From: an uncultured Christensenellaceae bacterium
Lineage (GTDB): Bacteria; Bacillota; Clostridia; Christensenellales; UBA3700
NCBI GenBank assembly: GCA_910588015.1
Contig: CAJUOK010000008.1
Location: 1 to 64,000 of the forward strand
DNA length: 64,000 nt
Direction: 5' to 3'
Shown: positions 50,994 through 59,409 of the stretch, piece after piece
How the letters are laid out: each line of letters starts with the position of its first letter
Numbering within the stretch: the first letter of the stretch is position 1
Notes under the pieces: generated by a model
What the model was told of the DNA's origin: nothing
Database searches by the model: none
Seen by the model: only the letters and a program-made list of their open reading frames with translations
Translations under genes and position numbers: made by a program

Positions 50994-51069
50994 TGGGGTG
51001 TCGCCAAATGGTTAAGGCACTGGACTCTGACTCCAGCACTTGAGGGTTCAAATCCTTCCACCCCAGCCA
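50994..51069 (+). tRNA. tRNA-Gln (CTG)
   Basis: Acceptor TGGGGTG pairs with CACCCCA; loop CTCTGAC between CTGGA and TCCAG gives CTG; encoded CCA. It lies 5 nt after tRNA-Gln (TTG), to which it is related. Confidence 0.95.
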
Positions 51070-51117
51070 AAGCAACAGTTGCTGTTTTGGAATTATAAAA
51101 TAAATATGACAAAATGC

Positions 51118-51147
51118 TTGATTTATCGGGCGGTTTTGATATATTAT
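51118..51147 (+). promoter_or_regulatory. Promoter of tRNA-Lys (TTT)
   Basis: TTGATT (51118-51123), an 18-nt spacer, then TATTAT (51142-51147), just upstream of the isolated tRNA-Lys. A short hairpin AGCA/TGCT plus TTTT at 51071-51087 may end the upstream cluster. Confidence 0.5.
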
Positions 51148-51158
51148 AACAAAGGTCT

Positions 51159-51234
51159 GACCCATTAGCTCAGTCGGTAGAGCACATGACTTTTAATCAT
51201 GGTGTCCCGGGTTCAAATCCCGGATGGGTCACCA
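51159..51234 (+). tRNA. tRNA-Lys (TTT)
   Basis: Acceptor GACCCAT pairs with ATGGGTC; loop CTTTTAA between CATGA and TCATG gives TTT; encoded ACCA end. It is followed by a terminator (AAAAGCGG / CCGCTTTT, to about 51262) and then by integrase remnants, so it is a probable integration site. Confidence 0.95.
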
Positions 51235-51290
51235 AAAGCGGTTTTTTAGCCGCTTTTCTTTATTTTAGAAACATATTTTTGCTGTTTTAA

Positions 51291-51332
51291 GGGGCGATTG
51301 GTAAAAAAGTTTTGCTGTTCGCCCCTATTTTT
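51291..51332. terminator. Hairpin downstream of the integrase remnant
   Basis: GGGGCGA (51291-51297) pairs with TCGCCCC (51319-51325), followed by TATTTTTT. It sits between tRNA-Lys (TTT) and the stop of integrase remnant 1, the same layout as at the second tRNA-Lys. Confidence 0.6.
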
Positions 51333-51352
51333 TGGGTACGATTTGGGTACGA

Positions 51353-51978
51353 CTATGCTAAATATGCCTTGATTATCTCTAAAGTCTCTTGATATTTCGA
51401 CCTATATACGGAAATTTTCTCGTCTTCAGTTAAATCGCCACGCAAAAACGTTCCTTTGTCCAACTGCTCTGGGTGGGTATATATCCTTAAAGTTGTTTCA
51501 ATCGTCGAATGTCCAAGCCATAATGATACAGTTTTAGGATTTATTTTTTCTACGTAGATTTGAATTGTGTCGAACGTATGGCGCAGGTCGTGAATTTTAT
51601 GCTTCTTTAAATGCTTACAGCCCACGTTGCTTGCTTTGTTTGAAGATATAGGGAAATAGTGGTCGTTATCACTAATAATGGATTATGTAAATTTTCAACT
51701 AGGGGAGTAAGCGGAACATCTCTGTCCGAGCCGTTGGTCTTTGTTCCGTGAATACTAAGTATCTTATTTTCAAAGTCAACGTCTTTTTTCTTGATTCCGA
51801 GTGCTTCGTTTCTTCTAATTCCTGTGAGCCATACGAATATGTAATACTTCTTTTGTATATCGTTTAGATTATTATCGTGTATTATACCGATAAAGAACTC
51901 TCGCATTTCTACAAACGAGAACGCCCTGCCCATTTTTGTTTCGTGTTGCATTTTCTCAATGGTTGCGCAAGGAATCAC
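51353..51978 (-). pseudogene. Tyrosine-type integrase, truncated and frameshifted (remnant 1)
   Basis: The C-terminal two thirds of a phage/ICE-type tyrosine recombinase. Frame one (to about 51670) covers VIPCATIEKM...WLTGIRRNEALGIKKKDVDF...GSDRDVPL. A frameshift near 51668 leads to frame two with HKIHDLRHTFDTIQIYVEKI, WLGHSTIETTLRIYTHPEQL and DKGTFLRGDL. The catalytic Arg (GIRRNE), His-x-x-Arg-like (HDLRHTF), His (LGHST) and Tyr (IYTH) are all present. The N-terminal third is missing, replaced by another gene's tail. It is closely related to remnant 2 at 55790. Confidence 0.85.
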
Positions 51979-52112
51979 ACTCTTTTTGTGCCTTTGCCTC
52001 ACTTGAAAAAGTTTTAGCACTTTTACGATTAAATGTGAACTCTATACAACGTGAATCTATCGACTTAACTAAAAATTTATTTGCTTTAATTTTTAATTAC
52101 GTATTTAGCCAT
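51956..52112 (-). pseudogene. Frameshifted small gene fused to the integrase remnant
   Basis: AGAGGT precedes ATG 52112 (MAKYVIKN, then stop). After a frameshift the frame continues FLVKSIDSRCIEFTFNRKSA, then KTFSSEAKAQKECDSL. The joined sequence looks like the small hypothetical proteins of integrated elements. Its end overlaps the first preserved codons of integrase remnant 1, so a deletion seems to have joined the two. Confidence 0.5.
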
Positions 52113-52133
52113 TCTTATTACCTCTTTTGTTTG

Positions 52134-52367
52134 CTAATACCCAACGGCGCCTTTGAGATTTGATATGCAATCGTCAAGACAACTTTCAGCCTCTTCTAAA
52201 CTGTATATTGCTTCTTCCGAAATTTCGCCACGTTCACTACTTTGCAAGTTTTCAGGCATATTGTAATAATAGTCTTTCTTTTCTTGTAATACTTCGTTGA
52301 TTTCGTCTTTCAAAACGGATACCTTGTCAATCAATTCATCTATCCATTTTCTACGTTGTTTGTTCAT
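52134..52367 (-). CDS. Small coiled-coil-like hypothetical protein
   Basis: A 77-residue charged helical protein (KWIDELIDKVSVLKDEINEV, then LQEKKDYYYNMP; later ISEEAIYSLEEAESCLDDCI). The pattern, with an N-terminal basic start (MNKQRRK) and an acidic C-terminal helix, is common among small proteins of mobile elements. The ribosome site GGAAGGTAACGAG precedes ATG. It probably belongs to the integrated element. No function is assigned. Confidence 0.65.
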   Translation of the reverse strand: MNKQRRKWIDELIDKVSVLKDEINEVLQEKKDYYYNMPENLQSSERGEISEEAIYSLEEAESCLDDCISNLKGAVGY

Positions 52368-52483
52368 TCTCGTTACCTTCCTTTGCGTAAAGCCATCGCC
52401 ATAATCTTTATTTGAACATTAAAATTCTCTAAATAGTTATTTTAAATTTCTATTTGATTATAGAACTACACCTTGTCTCAGTC

Positions 52484-52538
52484 ATTTTCAAAAATTATTT
52501 GAAAATAAATGACAAATCATAGAAATATATGATATAAT
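52484..52538 (+). promoter_or_regulatory. Promoter and palindrome upstream of the ATP-grasp operon
   Basis: ATTTTCAAA-AATTA-TTTGAAAAT (52484-52506) is a perfect 9-5-9 palindrome. TATAAT is at 52533-52538, with ATGACA as a weak -35 about 18 nt upstream. The palindrome just before the -35 suits a regulator site. Confidence 0.55.
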
Positions 52539-52568
52539 AGTCAAAAAATGGTATGAGGTGATTGTTTT

Positions 52569-53528
52569 ATGGAGAATTGTAGACGAAATTTTGTAAAAAT
52601 TATTAAAGAAATATGTAAAGAAGATAATATAGAATATAAATCGTTTTCATACGATTGGATTTTTCAGCTTAACAAAAATAAGAATTATAATTATATAATT
52701 GGATATCAGTTTGGATTAAACTCTGCTTCCGTACACTCAATTTGTTGTGATAAAAGTGCTGCTAGTGAAATAATGACAACATTAAACATACCAAACGTTG
52801 AACATTATTTTTTTATGTCGCCAAATAATCAAAAGTATATTGGGGAAATAGGTAATTGGAGTGAATTAATTAAGAAACTGAATGATTATGGAGAACTTGT
52901 ATGTAAAACTAATGAGGGTAGTGGTGGAAAATTAGTTTTTCATGTTAAAAATCAGTTTGAGTTAGAGAAAGCAGTACATACAATATTTAGAAATTCAAGG
53001 TCGATGTCTGTTTGTCCGTATTATAATATAAAAAATGAATATAGGGTAATTGTGTTAGACGGAGAAATTAAATTGATTTATTTAAAGCAACGTCCTTATA
53101 TAATAGGAGATGGTAAAAAAACTGTGCTTAATCTAATATTAGAAAACAACCTGATAAATAAACAAAATATTAAAATTGAATTTTTTGAAGACAAAATTAA
53201 TCAAGTTTTAGGTAAAAGTGAGAGACTAGAGTTAAATTGGAAACATAATCTGGGACAAGGTGCTAAGGCCATTGTTTTAGATAAAAGCAAATATAAAGAT
53301 TTTGATAATATAATTAATGAGATTGTAGATAAAATGAATATAAGATTTGCGTCAATAGATATTGTCGAAAGTGATGATGGTTTTAAAGTATTAGAAATAA
53401 ATAGTGGAGTTATGATGGAACATTTTTCTCAACAAGACGAAGCGTCTTATCTATTAGCAAAACAAATATATAGGCAAGCTATTGATAAAATGTTTAGGCA
53501 GGAGGCATTATGTCAAGAAAACCAATAA
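52569..53528 (+). CDS. ATP-grasp ligase, first of a pair
   Basis: A 319-residue ATP-grasp-fold protein. Visible parts are a central ATP-binding stretch (ELVCKTNEGSGGKLVFHV), NEYRVIVLDGEIKLIYLKQRPYIIGDGK (split: NEYRVIVLDGEIKLIY, then LKQRPYIIGDG) and the C-terminal metal/ATP motif VLEINSGVMMEHFS with Glu and Asn. The middle resembles the ATP-grasp domains of cyanophycin synthetase and GshF, but the Mur-ligase and GCS parts of those enzymes are absent. It should join a carboxylate to an amine. Its 3' end overlaps the second ATP-grasp gene by 19 nt. Codon use (AAT, GAT, AAA, TTA) is far more AT-rich than the neighbours, a sign of transfer. Confidence 0.82.
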   Translation: MENCRRNFVKIIKEICKEDNIEYKSFSYDWIFQLNKNKNYNYIIGYQFGLNSASVHSICCDKSAASEIMTTLNIPNVEHYFFMSPNNQKYIGEIGNWSELIKKLNDYGELVCKTNEGSGGKLVFHVKNQFELEKAVHTIFRNSRSMSVCPYYNIKNEYRVIVLDGEIKLIYLKQRPYIIGDGKKTVLNLILENNLINKQNIKIEFFEDKINQVLGKSERLELNWKHNLGQGAKAIVLDKSKYKDFDNIINEIVDKMNIRFASIDIVESDDGFKVLEINSGVMMEHFSQQDEASYLLAKQIYRQAIDKMFRQEALCQENQ

Positions 53529-54481
53529 TATTTCCACTTTTAAAAACAATATGCGAAGAACAGAATATAAATTTTATTGAAGAGCCGAGTAGAAAAGCGT
53601 TTGGTGTGATGATTTTTGAAAATGGAAGGAAATTTTTTGTTAAAGATTTAAATTTTAATATAAATTATACGTCTTCTATGAGAATTGCAAAGAACAAAGC
53701 GCTTTCGTCATATTTTCTAAATCTATTTGGCTATAATGTGCCTAAGCACATAATGGTTTATCAAAATGAATCTTTGAAAAAAGCCTATGAATTTATTGAT
53801 GAAATAGATTATCCCGCAATTGTCAAATTGAATGAGTCTTCTCAAGGAAATGGAGTTTATAAGGTATATAACTACGTGGAATTTGATAGGGTAGTCAAAA
53901 TGTTAACTGATAGAAATGTTTCATTTCAAATACAGAAATATTATAGTTATAATGATTATAGAGTAGTTGTTTTAGGAGATAAAGTAATATCTGCATATCA
54001 AAGAATTCCATTATATGTTATTGGCGATGGAGTTAATACAATTGAACACCTATTAAAATTAAAACAAAATGCATTTATTTCAAATGGAAGAGATACAGTT
54101 TTAAGCGTAGATACAGCTCTAATTGAAAAATTAAAAAGATATGGTTATAATCTAAAAACGGTATTGTGTAAAGGAAAAAAATGTACATTAAGAGATGTAT
54201 CCAATTTATCAGCTGGAGGAGATTGTATTGATTTAACTAATAAAATTCATAAAGGCTATATGGAATTATGTGTTAATATTGCTAAAGATTTTAATTTAAA
54301 TCTTGTAGGAATAGATATTATGTGTAACGATTTATGTAATAGTATGAATGATTATGTGATTTTAGAAATAAATAGCTCTCCGGGACTTGATAATTATGCA
54401 TATAGTGGTTGGAAGCAAGAAGAATATGTTAAGCAATTGTATACTAAAGTTATATTATATATAAAAAATAAATTGTGCTAA
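53510..54481 (+). CDS. ATP-grasp ligase, second of a pair
   Basis: A 323-residue ATP-grasp protein of the same subgroup as the gene before it but clearly diverged. It has YPAIVKLNESSQGNGVYKVY, YNDYRVVVLGDKVISAYQRI, VIGDGVNTIEHLLKLK, the cyanophycin-synthetase/GshF-like LSAGGDCIDLTNKIH, and the metal motif VILEINSSPGLDNYA. The ribosome site GGAGG lies inside the upstream gene. Having two non-identical ligases back to back suggests sequential additions or a heteromeric enzyme. The substrate is unknown; no precursor peptide was found next to them. Confidence 0.84.
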   Translation: MSRKPIIFPLLKTICEEQNINFIEEPSRKAFGVMIFENGRKFFVKDLNFNINYTSSMRIAKNKALSSYFLNLFGYNVPKHIMVYQNESLKKAYEFIDEIDYPAIVKLNESSQGNGVYKVYNYVEFDRVVKMLTDRNVSFQIQKYYSYNDYRVVVLGDKVISAYQRIPLYVIGDGVNTIEHLLKLKQNAFISNGRDTVLSVDTALIEKLKRYGYNLKTVLCKGKKCTLRDVSNLSAGGDCIDLTNKIHKGYMELCVNIAKDFNLNLVGIDIMCNDLCNSMNDYVILEINSSPGLDNYAYSGWKQEEYVKQLYTKVILYIKNKLC

Positions 54482-54497
54482 GTGGGATAGTTTTATT

Positions 54498-55097
54498 ATG
54501 TTTTTAGAGGTGTTTTTAGGTTTTATTTTAGGTTGTTTATCATCTATAATAGTTTCAATCTTTTGGTATAAAATTTTAGTTCCTAAAATTATATTTGCTG
54601 ATTCTATATGCAAATGTCGTTTAGAAAATAATCAAGGTTACGAGTATAAAATAAAATTTAGGAATAATGGTTTAAGAGATATTTTTGAGATGCATTTATA
54701 TTGCATACTTTCAATTCCGGATTTAGTCATTGAAGGTTCCACGCATACAGTAGATATTAATTTAAGTTATAATTTCAAACCATATTTTAGACGAAGAGGA
54801 AAAAATGGTAAACTAGGACTTGATGGTGTAGTTAGATTATGTATGAATGATATACAAATGCTAGAAGAGTGTACACGCTCTATATATCCTAATGATATTA
54901 TAGAAAAGGCCAAAAATCGGCAGCTTTCTCTTGATGATTTGATAAAAATTAAAGGTTCAAGTTATATTAATTTTTACATCATTGCTCATGATAAGTTTAC
55001 TGGTAGTAAAAAGTTGTTTAAGTCTAAAGATTATACAATAGAAGATATAAAACATGGTCTTTACAAGTCAGGTGAACTGTATGTAGTACAATTTTAA
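54498..55097 (+). CDS. Single-pass membrane protein of the ATP-grasp island
   Basis: A 199-residue protein. An N-terminal transmembrane helix (FLGFILGCLSSIIVSIFWYK) is followed by a soluble domain of about 160 residues, with a beta-sandwich-like region (YEYKIKFRNNGLRDIFEMHL) and a charged helical part. I do not recognise the family. It begins 17 nt after the second ATP-grasp gene on the same strand and shares its AT-rich codon use, so it is probably part of the same unit, perhaps a membrane anchor, exporter partner or effector. Confidence 0.7.
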   Translation: MFLEVFLGFILGCLSSIIVSIFWYKILVPKIIFADSICKCRLENNQGYEYKIKFRNNGLRDIFEMHLYCILSIPDLVIEGSTHTVDINLSYNFKPYFRRRGKNGKLGLDGVVRLCMNDIQMLEECTRSIYPNDIIEKAKNRQLSLDDLIKIKGSSYINFYIIAHDKFTGSKKLFKSKDYTIEDIKHGLYKSGELYVVQF

Positions 55098-55328
55098 TAT
55101 TTATATAGATTATTTATCGATAAATTTCATTACTCCACATATGTGGCATATTCATTTAAAGGCATTGGGGTTTTGGATAATAATTAAAAAAGCAAACTAA
55201 AGAGGTTTTAATATAGTATAAGTAATATTGTATTGTGTTTAGTAAAAAAATTGTATGGATACAGCAAATATCACTTATATCGTTTAGATTAAAATTTAGA
55301 ATTTCGCTGAAATATGCGTGTTATTTAG
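55098..55328. other. Gap at the right end of the ATP-grasp island
   Basis: No gene seen. It contains the 12-bp perfect palindrome CCACATATGTGG (about 55136-55147) and AT-rich sequence. The right island border must lie here or in the following tRNA promoter region. No copy of the tRNA-Lys (TTT) 3' end was found. Confidence 0.4.
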
Positions 55329-55357
55329 TTGACAATAAGATGTTGTTATGGTATCTT
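55329..55357 (+). promoter_or_regulatory. Promoter of the second tRNA cluster
   Basis: TTGACA (55329-55334), a 17-nt spacer, then TATCTT (55352-55357). AATAAGAT and ATCTTATT form an inverted repeat that covers the spacer and the -10 box, an unusual feature for a tRNA promoter. Confidence 0.6.
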
Positions 55358-55427
55358 ATTATTGCTTGATGAACTGAAAAATTGTGATTTAAGTTTAAAT
55401 TTTGGATAGGGCATCAAAAAGATATTT

Positions 55428-55511
55428 GCGGATGTGGCGGAATTGGCAGACGCGCTAGACTTAGGATCTAGTGTCAACGACATGGGAGTTCGAGTCTCTT
55501 CATCCGCACCA
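55428..55511 (+). tRNA. tRNA-Leu (TAG)
   Basis: Class II tRNA with a long variable arm. Acceptor GCGGATG pairs with CATCCGC; loop CTTAGGA between CTAGA and TCTAG gives TAG; encoded ACCA. Confidence 0.95.
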
Positions 55512-55522
55512 AAAGCAATTAT

Positions 55523-55597
<75 letters not shown>

Positions 55598-55606
55598 AAA
55601 TAATAT

Positions 55607-55682
55607 GCGCCTTTAGCTCAGTTGGTAGAGCAAATGACTCTTAATCATTGGGTCCAGAGTTCGAGTCTCTGAAGGCGCACCA
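55607..55682 (+). tRNA. tRNA-Lys (CTT)
   Basis: Acceptor GCGCCTT pairs with AAGGCGC; loop CTCTTAA between ATGA and TCAT gives CTT; encoded ACCA. Like tRNA-Lys (TTT) it is followed by a terminator and an integrase remnant. Confidence 0.95.
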
Positions 55683-55769
55683 AAAGGCGGTTTTTAACCG
55701 CTTTTTTTTCTAAAATCGGCTTATTTTGATAAATATTTGAAAGGTTTTTAGTCAAAATAAGCCTTTTTT
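55683..55769. terminator. Terminator of the tRNA cluster and a second hairpin
   Basis: GCGGTT/AACCGC followed by eight T (55687-55709) ends the tRNA transcript. A 12-bp perfect stem GGCTTATTTTGA (55718-55729) / TCAAAATAAGCC (55752-55763) with T6 follows before the integrase remnant. Confidence 0.75.
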
Positions 55770-55789
55770 ATGTAAATTTTTGGGTACGC

Positions 55790-56841
55790 TTACTTTAAAA
55801 AGTCGTCAATCAACTGCAGAACTTCTTGATATTTCGACCTATATATGGAAATTTTCTCTTCTTCGGATAAATCGCCACGCAAAAACGTACCTTTGTCCAA
55901 TTGCTCGGGGTGGGTATATGTTTGCAATGTCGTATCAATCGTCGAGTGTCCGAGCCATAAGGATACAGTTTTGACGTTGACTTTCTCCACGCATATTTGA
56001 ATCGTGCCGAACGTATGGCGCAGGTCGTGTATCTTATGCTTTTTGTATACTTCACGGAATTTTCGACCGATATTATCGTAGGATAAGTCGAAGTATGCGC
56101 CATTTTCAGCCGGCAGAGAAGATAATAGCGCCGAAACTCTCTTAACAAGTGGAATCGACCGTTCAGACAATTCCGTCTTATCACCGTGAATAGCAAGCAC
56201 TTTATTTTGAGTGTCCACGTCGTTTTCAGAGACCTTTAAAGCCTCTTCTCGTCGTACGCCAGTTAGGTATACAAATACAAAGTAGCATTTTTCCCGATAT
56301 GTAAGCGCAGTGCTTGCAAAAACCTTACGGAAGAAGTCAGATTACGAGAACGCTTCGCCCTTATCCTGTATGTGCTTCATTTTTTCGATTGGAGCGCACG
56401 GGTCGGCTTTTATAAGCGACAGCGTAAGCGTCCTCTTGAACATATCGTTGAGTAGGCTTTGTACAACTTGTCTCCTACGGGTTTTGTCTATCCCGTAAAG
56501 GAAACTTTCAATCTCTTGCGGTTTGTACGTTGTGAGCGGTTTATTGAAGCTTTGAGAGGTAATACACTTAAAACTGCTTTCGATACTTTCGATAGTGTTT
56601 TCTTTACAACCTTGATTGATTTTATATGGCAAGTAACTATCTTCGTAAAATTCCGATAGAAGCGGTGATGTTTTCCTAATTATTTCTTTTCTTTTGTTGC
56701 CTCATTAATTTTTTCTTTGAGTTTTTGCTCAATCTCTTCTTTGGTTCTGCCGTATATGGAGCCAAGAGCATTTGAGCGGAATTCTATCAGACCGTTAGGA
56801 CGACGTCTGACAGACCCTTGTATTTTTAGTTCAATTATCAT
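55790..56841 (-). pseudogene. Tyrosine-type integrase with frameshift and nonsense mutation (remnant 2)
   Basis: A nearly full-length integrase in decay. It starts at ATG 56841 after GAGAGG (IQGSVRRRPNGLIEFRSNAL, then GSIYGRTKEEIEQKLKEKI, the usual N-terminal arm-binding part). It is frameshifted near 56700, then runs SPLLSEFYEDSYLPYKINQG...FNKPLTTYKPQEIESFLYGI...PCAPIEKMKHIQDKGEAFS to an in-frame TAA near 56340. In the same frame it continues YLTGVRREEALKV...HKIHDLRHTFGTIQI...WLGHSTIDTTLQTYTHPEQL to the stop at 55790. The catalytic residues are still present. It is paralogous to remnant 1 and sits in the same position relative to a tRNA-Lys gene. Confidence 0.87.
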
Positions 56842-56892
56842 CTCTTGTACCTCTCGTATTATTTCTTCGATTGTTTTTGGTTGAGAAATGAT

Positions 56893-57096
56893 TTATTGAT
56901 ACCCATTGCCTTGATTAAAGATTGAGAGAGCGGGGCAATTTGATTGATTTTGTAACCAATATTGAACTCCGCTCTCGTGACCTGCACTGTAACCAAAGAT
57001 TGCTGTTAAACGCAGCCTAATGTTGTGTGATTCGTTTGCTATACGTTGAGACGATAATTCTATACCGTCTAGCTGTGCTTTGATGAATTCATCCAT
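56893..57096 (-). CDS. Small hypothetical protein
   Basis: A 67-residue frame with a good ribosome site (GGAGG 9 nt before ATG). The N-terminal part is helical and polar (MDEFIKAQLDGIELSSQRIA, then NESHNIRLRL) and the C-terminal half is of low complexity for a folded domain. It lies beside integrase remnant 2 and may be a leftover of that element. No family is recognised. Confidence 0.4.
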   Translation of the reverse strand: MDEFIKAQLDGIELSSQRIANESHNIRLRLTAIFGYSAGHESGVQYWLQNQSNCPALSIFNQGNGYQ

Positions 57097-57273
57097 TGTA
57101 CTTTTACCTCCAACAAGTAGTTTTATTGGTAAAAGTATATGATAAAAACAAGTAGTTACTCAACTATTGAATATATTATAAGTTTTTTCTATCTTTACAT
57201 AGCTGTCGCAAGACAATTCAATCTTAAATGACAATATTTACAATAGGATTTCTTGTGTGTTTTGATTTTTATT

Positions 57274-58002
57274 TTAATAAAGAGCATCTACCATATCATA
57301 GAAATTCGATGTTTCGATAGAAAAAAGATATGTAGATGTGCTGTATTTTGAAGATTTCATATACACATTAATCGTCCCTTGCTGTTTAAGAATAGATATT
57401 ATTTCGTCAACTTCATCAAAACTAATTCTATCTTCTCCCTGATGAATAGTTCCCGTCAAATAATGTTTAACGTTTTTAGTGTCCAACACAGTTATATCAT
57501 ATTTTTCTGAACTATAAATACCTTTTACAACTTGCGAACCATATTCATACAATTTAACGTCTACCTTTAACAAGTCCATATTTTCAATTTGCTTGTATAC
57601 AAGAATATAAGCGGTAAGTTTTGAATTCGTCGTTGCGCTATTGCTAAATGTCCCTTGAACTGTATCGCATCTAATGTATTTATGATTTGTAGGATTGTTA
57701 AATTCGTCGACGAAATAGCTCACCGACCAATTTCCTAGAGAAACGCCGCATCTGCTACAAGTTCCTACGCTTGTAGTATGTCCCAATGCCTTTTGAGTTT
57801 CTATTTTTTCTTTATTACACCAATTACACTTATAGGTTGCATTTCCATTTTTTGTGCAAGTTGCGGTTGACGATACTTCTTCCCACGAATGTTCTTTTCC
57901 TTCTATGCAATCATTAATGCTACACCCAACAAACGCAAAACATAAAGCAAAAGTCATAACGAGCGTTAAAGTAATTGCAAGTTTTCTAATAAAGTTTTTC
58001 AT
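57274..58002 (-). CDS. Lipoprotein with Cys-rich repeat
   Basis: A 242-residue exported lipoprotein: signal KLAITLTLVMTFALCFAFVG with lipobox FVGC, then a HSWEEVSSTATCTKNGNATY / KCNWCNKEKIETQKALGHTT module with paired CxxC, typical of repeat modules in Clostridial surface proteins, and CSRCGVSLG. The remaining 150 residues are a beta-rich domain of unknown fold. It starts at ATG with AGGAG upstream. It faces a divergent lipoprotein gene (58261); the shared gap carries a TTGACC-17-TATTAT promoter for the latter at about 58203-58231. Confidence 0.78.
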   Translation of the reverse strand: MKNFIRKLAITLTLVMTFALCFAFVGCSINDCIEGKEHSWEEVSSTATCTKNGNATYKCNWCNKEKIETQKALGHTTSVGTCSRCGVSLGNWSVSYFVDEFNNPTNHKYIRCDTVQGTFSNSATTNSKLTAYILVYKQIENMDLLKVDVKLYEYGSQVVKGIYSSEKYDITVLDTKNVKHYLTGTIHQGEDRISFDEVDEIISILKQQGTINVYMKSSKYSTSTYLFSIETSNFYDMVDALY

Positions 58003-58260
58003 ATTGTATCTCCTAAAATTTTATTTTTCTCTTTGGTAAGTTTTTTCTATTGTTGCGATTATTAGTTTTTTACGTAGATGTTTCATTTTAAACTTCCAAT
58101 TTAATTATAATATTATTGATTTGACAATGCAAGTGTATATGTAAATTTTATATATTTTTGCTAGATATTGTAAAATTTGGGTAATCTTTGTCGTAAAAAC
58201 AGTTGACCCGCTATACTAAAAGTGATATTATTTATCTAATGTATTTTAAAGGAGAACAAA

Positions 58261-58743
58261 ATGAAAAAGATTTTAATTAGTTTAATAGTTTTAGTAACGG
58301 TATTATCGATTTTTTGCTGCGTAGCTTGTACTCCTCAAGATAAGTTTGAGCAAGTAGTTAAGTGCGCCGGCAAAGTACGCGATATGATGGAATGTCCAGA
58401 CACTTTCTATATATCTTCCGATTGCGGATACCAATTGGGATATGAGGATAACTTTAATGTTTACATCGCCATTCAATTTTATTCAGAAACAGCCCAAGGC
58501 GAGGAAATATGGGATGTCGCTTATTTTGTAAACGGTTCTTTCGTCGGTTTTGAAAGCAACTATGATGACGGCACGTATAAGCAGTGGTCAGATTCAAAAC
58601 AGCTTTCGTTTTTGGAATCTTCTTTGATTTATATCGACGGCTATTATAGCGAAGTTTATTCAAAAGAAGAAGTCAACGGTGCGCTTGGTATCGAAGTATC
58701 TGGCGAAGCAGATAGCGGCACGGAAGATGGCTCCGGAGAATAA
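58261..58743 (+). CDS. Small lipoprotein of unknown function
   Basis: A 160-residue exported protein with a lipoprotein signal (KKILISLIVLVTVLSIFCCV, lipobox CVAC), then a compact domain with two further Cys (KVRDMMECPDTFYISSDCGY) and an aromatic, acidic C terminus (SGEADSGTEDGSGE tail). It starts at ATG with AAAGGAG upstream. It ends at a terminator with arms AAATAGCGCGC / GCGCGCTATTT (58776-58812) shared with the converging GNAT gene. No family is recognised. Confidence 0.72.
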   Translation: MKKILISLIVLVTVLSIFCCVACTPQDKFEQVVKCAGKVRDMMECPDTFYISSDCGYQLGYEDNFNVYIAIQFYSETAQGEEIWDVAYFVNGSFVGFESNYDDGTYKQWSDSKQLSFLESSLIYIDGYYSEVYSKEEVNGALGIEVSGEADSGTEDGSGE

Positions 58744-58775
58744 TTTAGTCGCTTAATCATAAACTGGAATTAATT

Positions 58776-58812
58776 AAATAGCGCGCTAACATTTTAGGTC
58801 GGCGCGCTATTT
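58776..58812. terminator. Bidirectional terminator
   Basis: AAATAGCGCGC (58776-58786) pairs with GCGCGCTATTT (58802-58812). It lies between converging genes and overlaps the last codons of the GNAT gene at 58807. Confidence 0.8.
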
Positions 58813-59310
58813 TACGTAATATACCAAGGTCAAATTTGAATTTATAATTTTTTGTCTATTAGTCTTGCGATAACCCAACTTTTCGTAAAAACGGCATAAT
58901 GTAGGCTCTTGCAGTATTGTCTCGACTTTCCAATTTGTTGAACCGTGCATCGCCTCGGCAAGTTTTATTGCGCAACGCGCATAACCTTGTTTGCGATATT
59001 TAGGTAATATAAATATAGGGGAGATTAGTTTTTTTCCGATTTTTCTATCGATTATTCTTATAGCGCCGACGGGCGTTTCGCCGAGATTTATCAAATAAAA
59101 GTATGAACCGCGTTGCTTTAATTTTTTGATAATTCTGTCCAAGTTTTCTGCGCCGGGATTGGTATCGAAATCTTGATATTTATTAAGAAGATTTTCAAAT
59201 GCCGTAATTTGCATTTCAAGAATTTGATTTGCGTTGTCTAAGTTGGCTCTTTTGAGCGTGATATCCTGTTTATTTGAAGATGAATTTTTAAATTCTGTTG
59301 AAGATTTCAT
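58807..59310 (-). CDS. GNAT-family N-acetyltransferase
   Basis: A 167-residue acetyltransferase. The acetyl-CoA motif is SPIFILPKYRKQGYARCAIK (residues about 98-117), with the late ...EPTLCRFYEKLGYRKTNRQ segment usual for the family. A Ser/Asn-rich N-terminal extension of about 15 residues is unusual. The substrate is unknown. Its promoter (TTGACT-17-TATAAT on the minus strand, -10 near 59325-59330) overlaps the promoter of the divergent FAD gene. A weak AAGGT ribosome site precedes ATG. Confidence 0.85.
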   Translation of the reverse strand: MKSSTEFKNSSSNKQDITLKRANLDNANQILEMQITAFENLLNKYQDFDTNPGAENLDRIIKKLKQRGSYFYLINLGETPVGAIRIIDRKIGKKLISPIFILPKYRKQGYARCAIKLAEAMHGSTNWKVETILQEPTLCRFYEKLGYRKTNRQKIINSNLTLVYYVK

Positions 59311-59374
59311 AAATTACCTTAATCTTGGAATGATTATAACACAATTTTAATTCAAAGTCAATTTTGGATATCGT

Positions 59375-59403
59375 TTGCAATTGCTCTTCAACTTTGGTAA
59401 GAT
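59375..59403 (+). promoter_or_regulatory. Leaderless promoter of the FAD oxidoreductase gene
   Basis: TTGCAA (59375-59380), a 17-nt spacer, TAAGAT (59398-59403), six nt (AGAGAT), then ATG at 59410. Confidence 0.65.
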
Positions 59404-59409
59404 AGAGAT

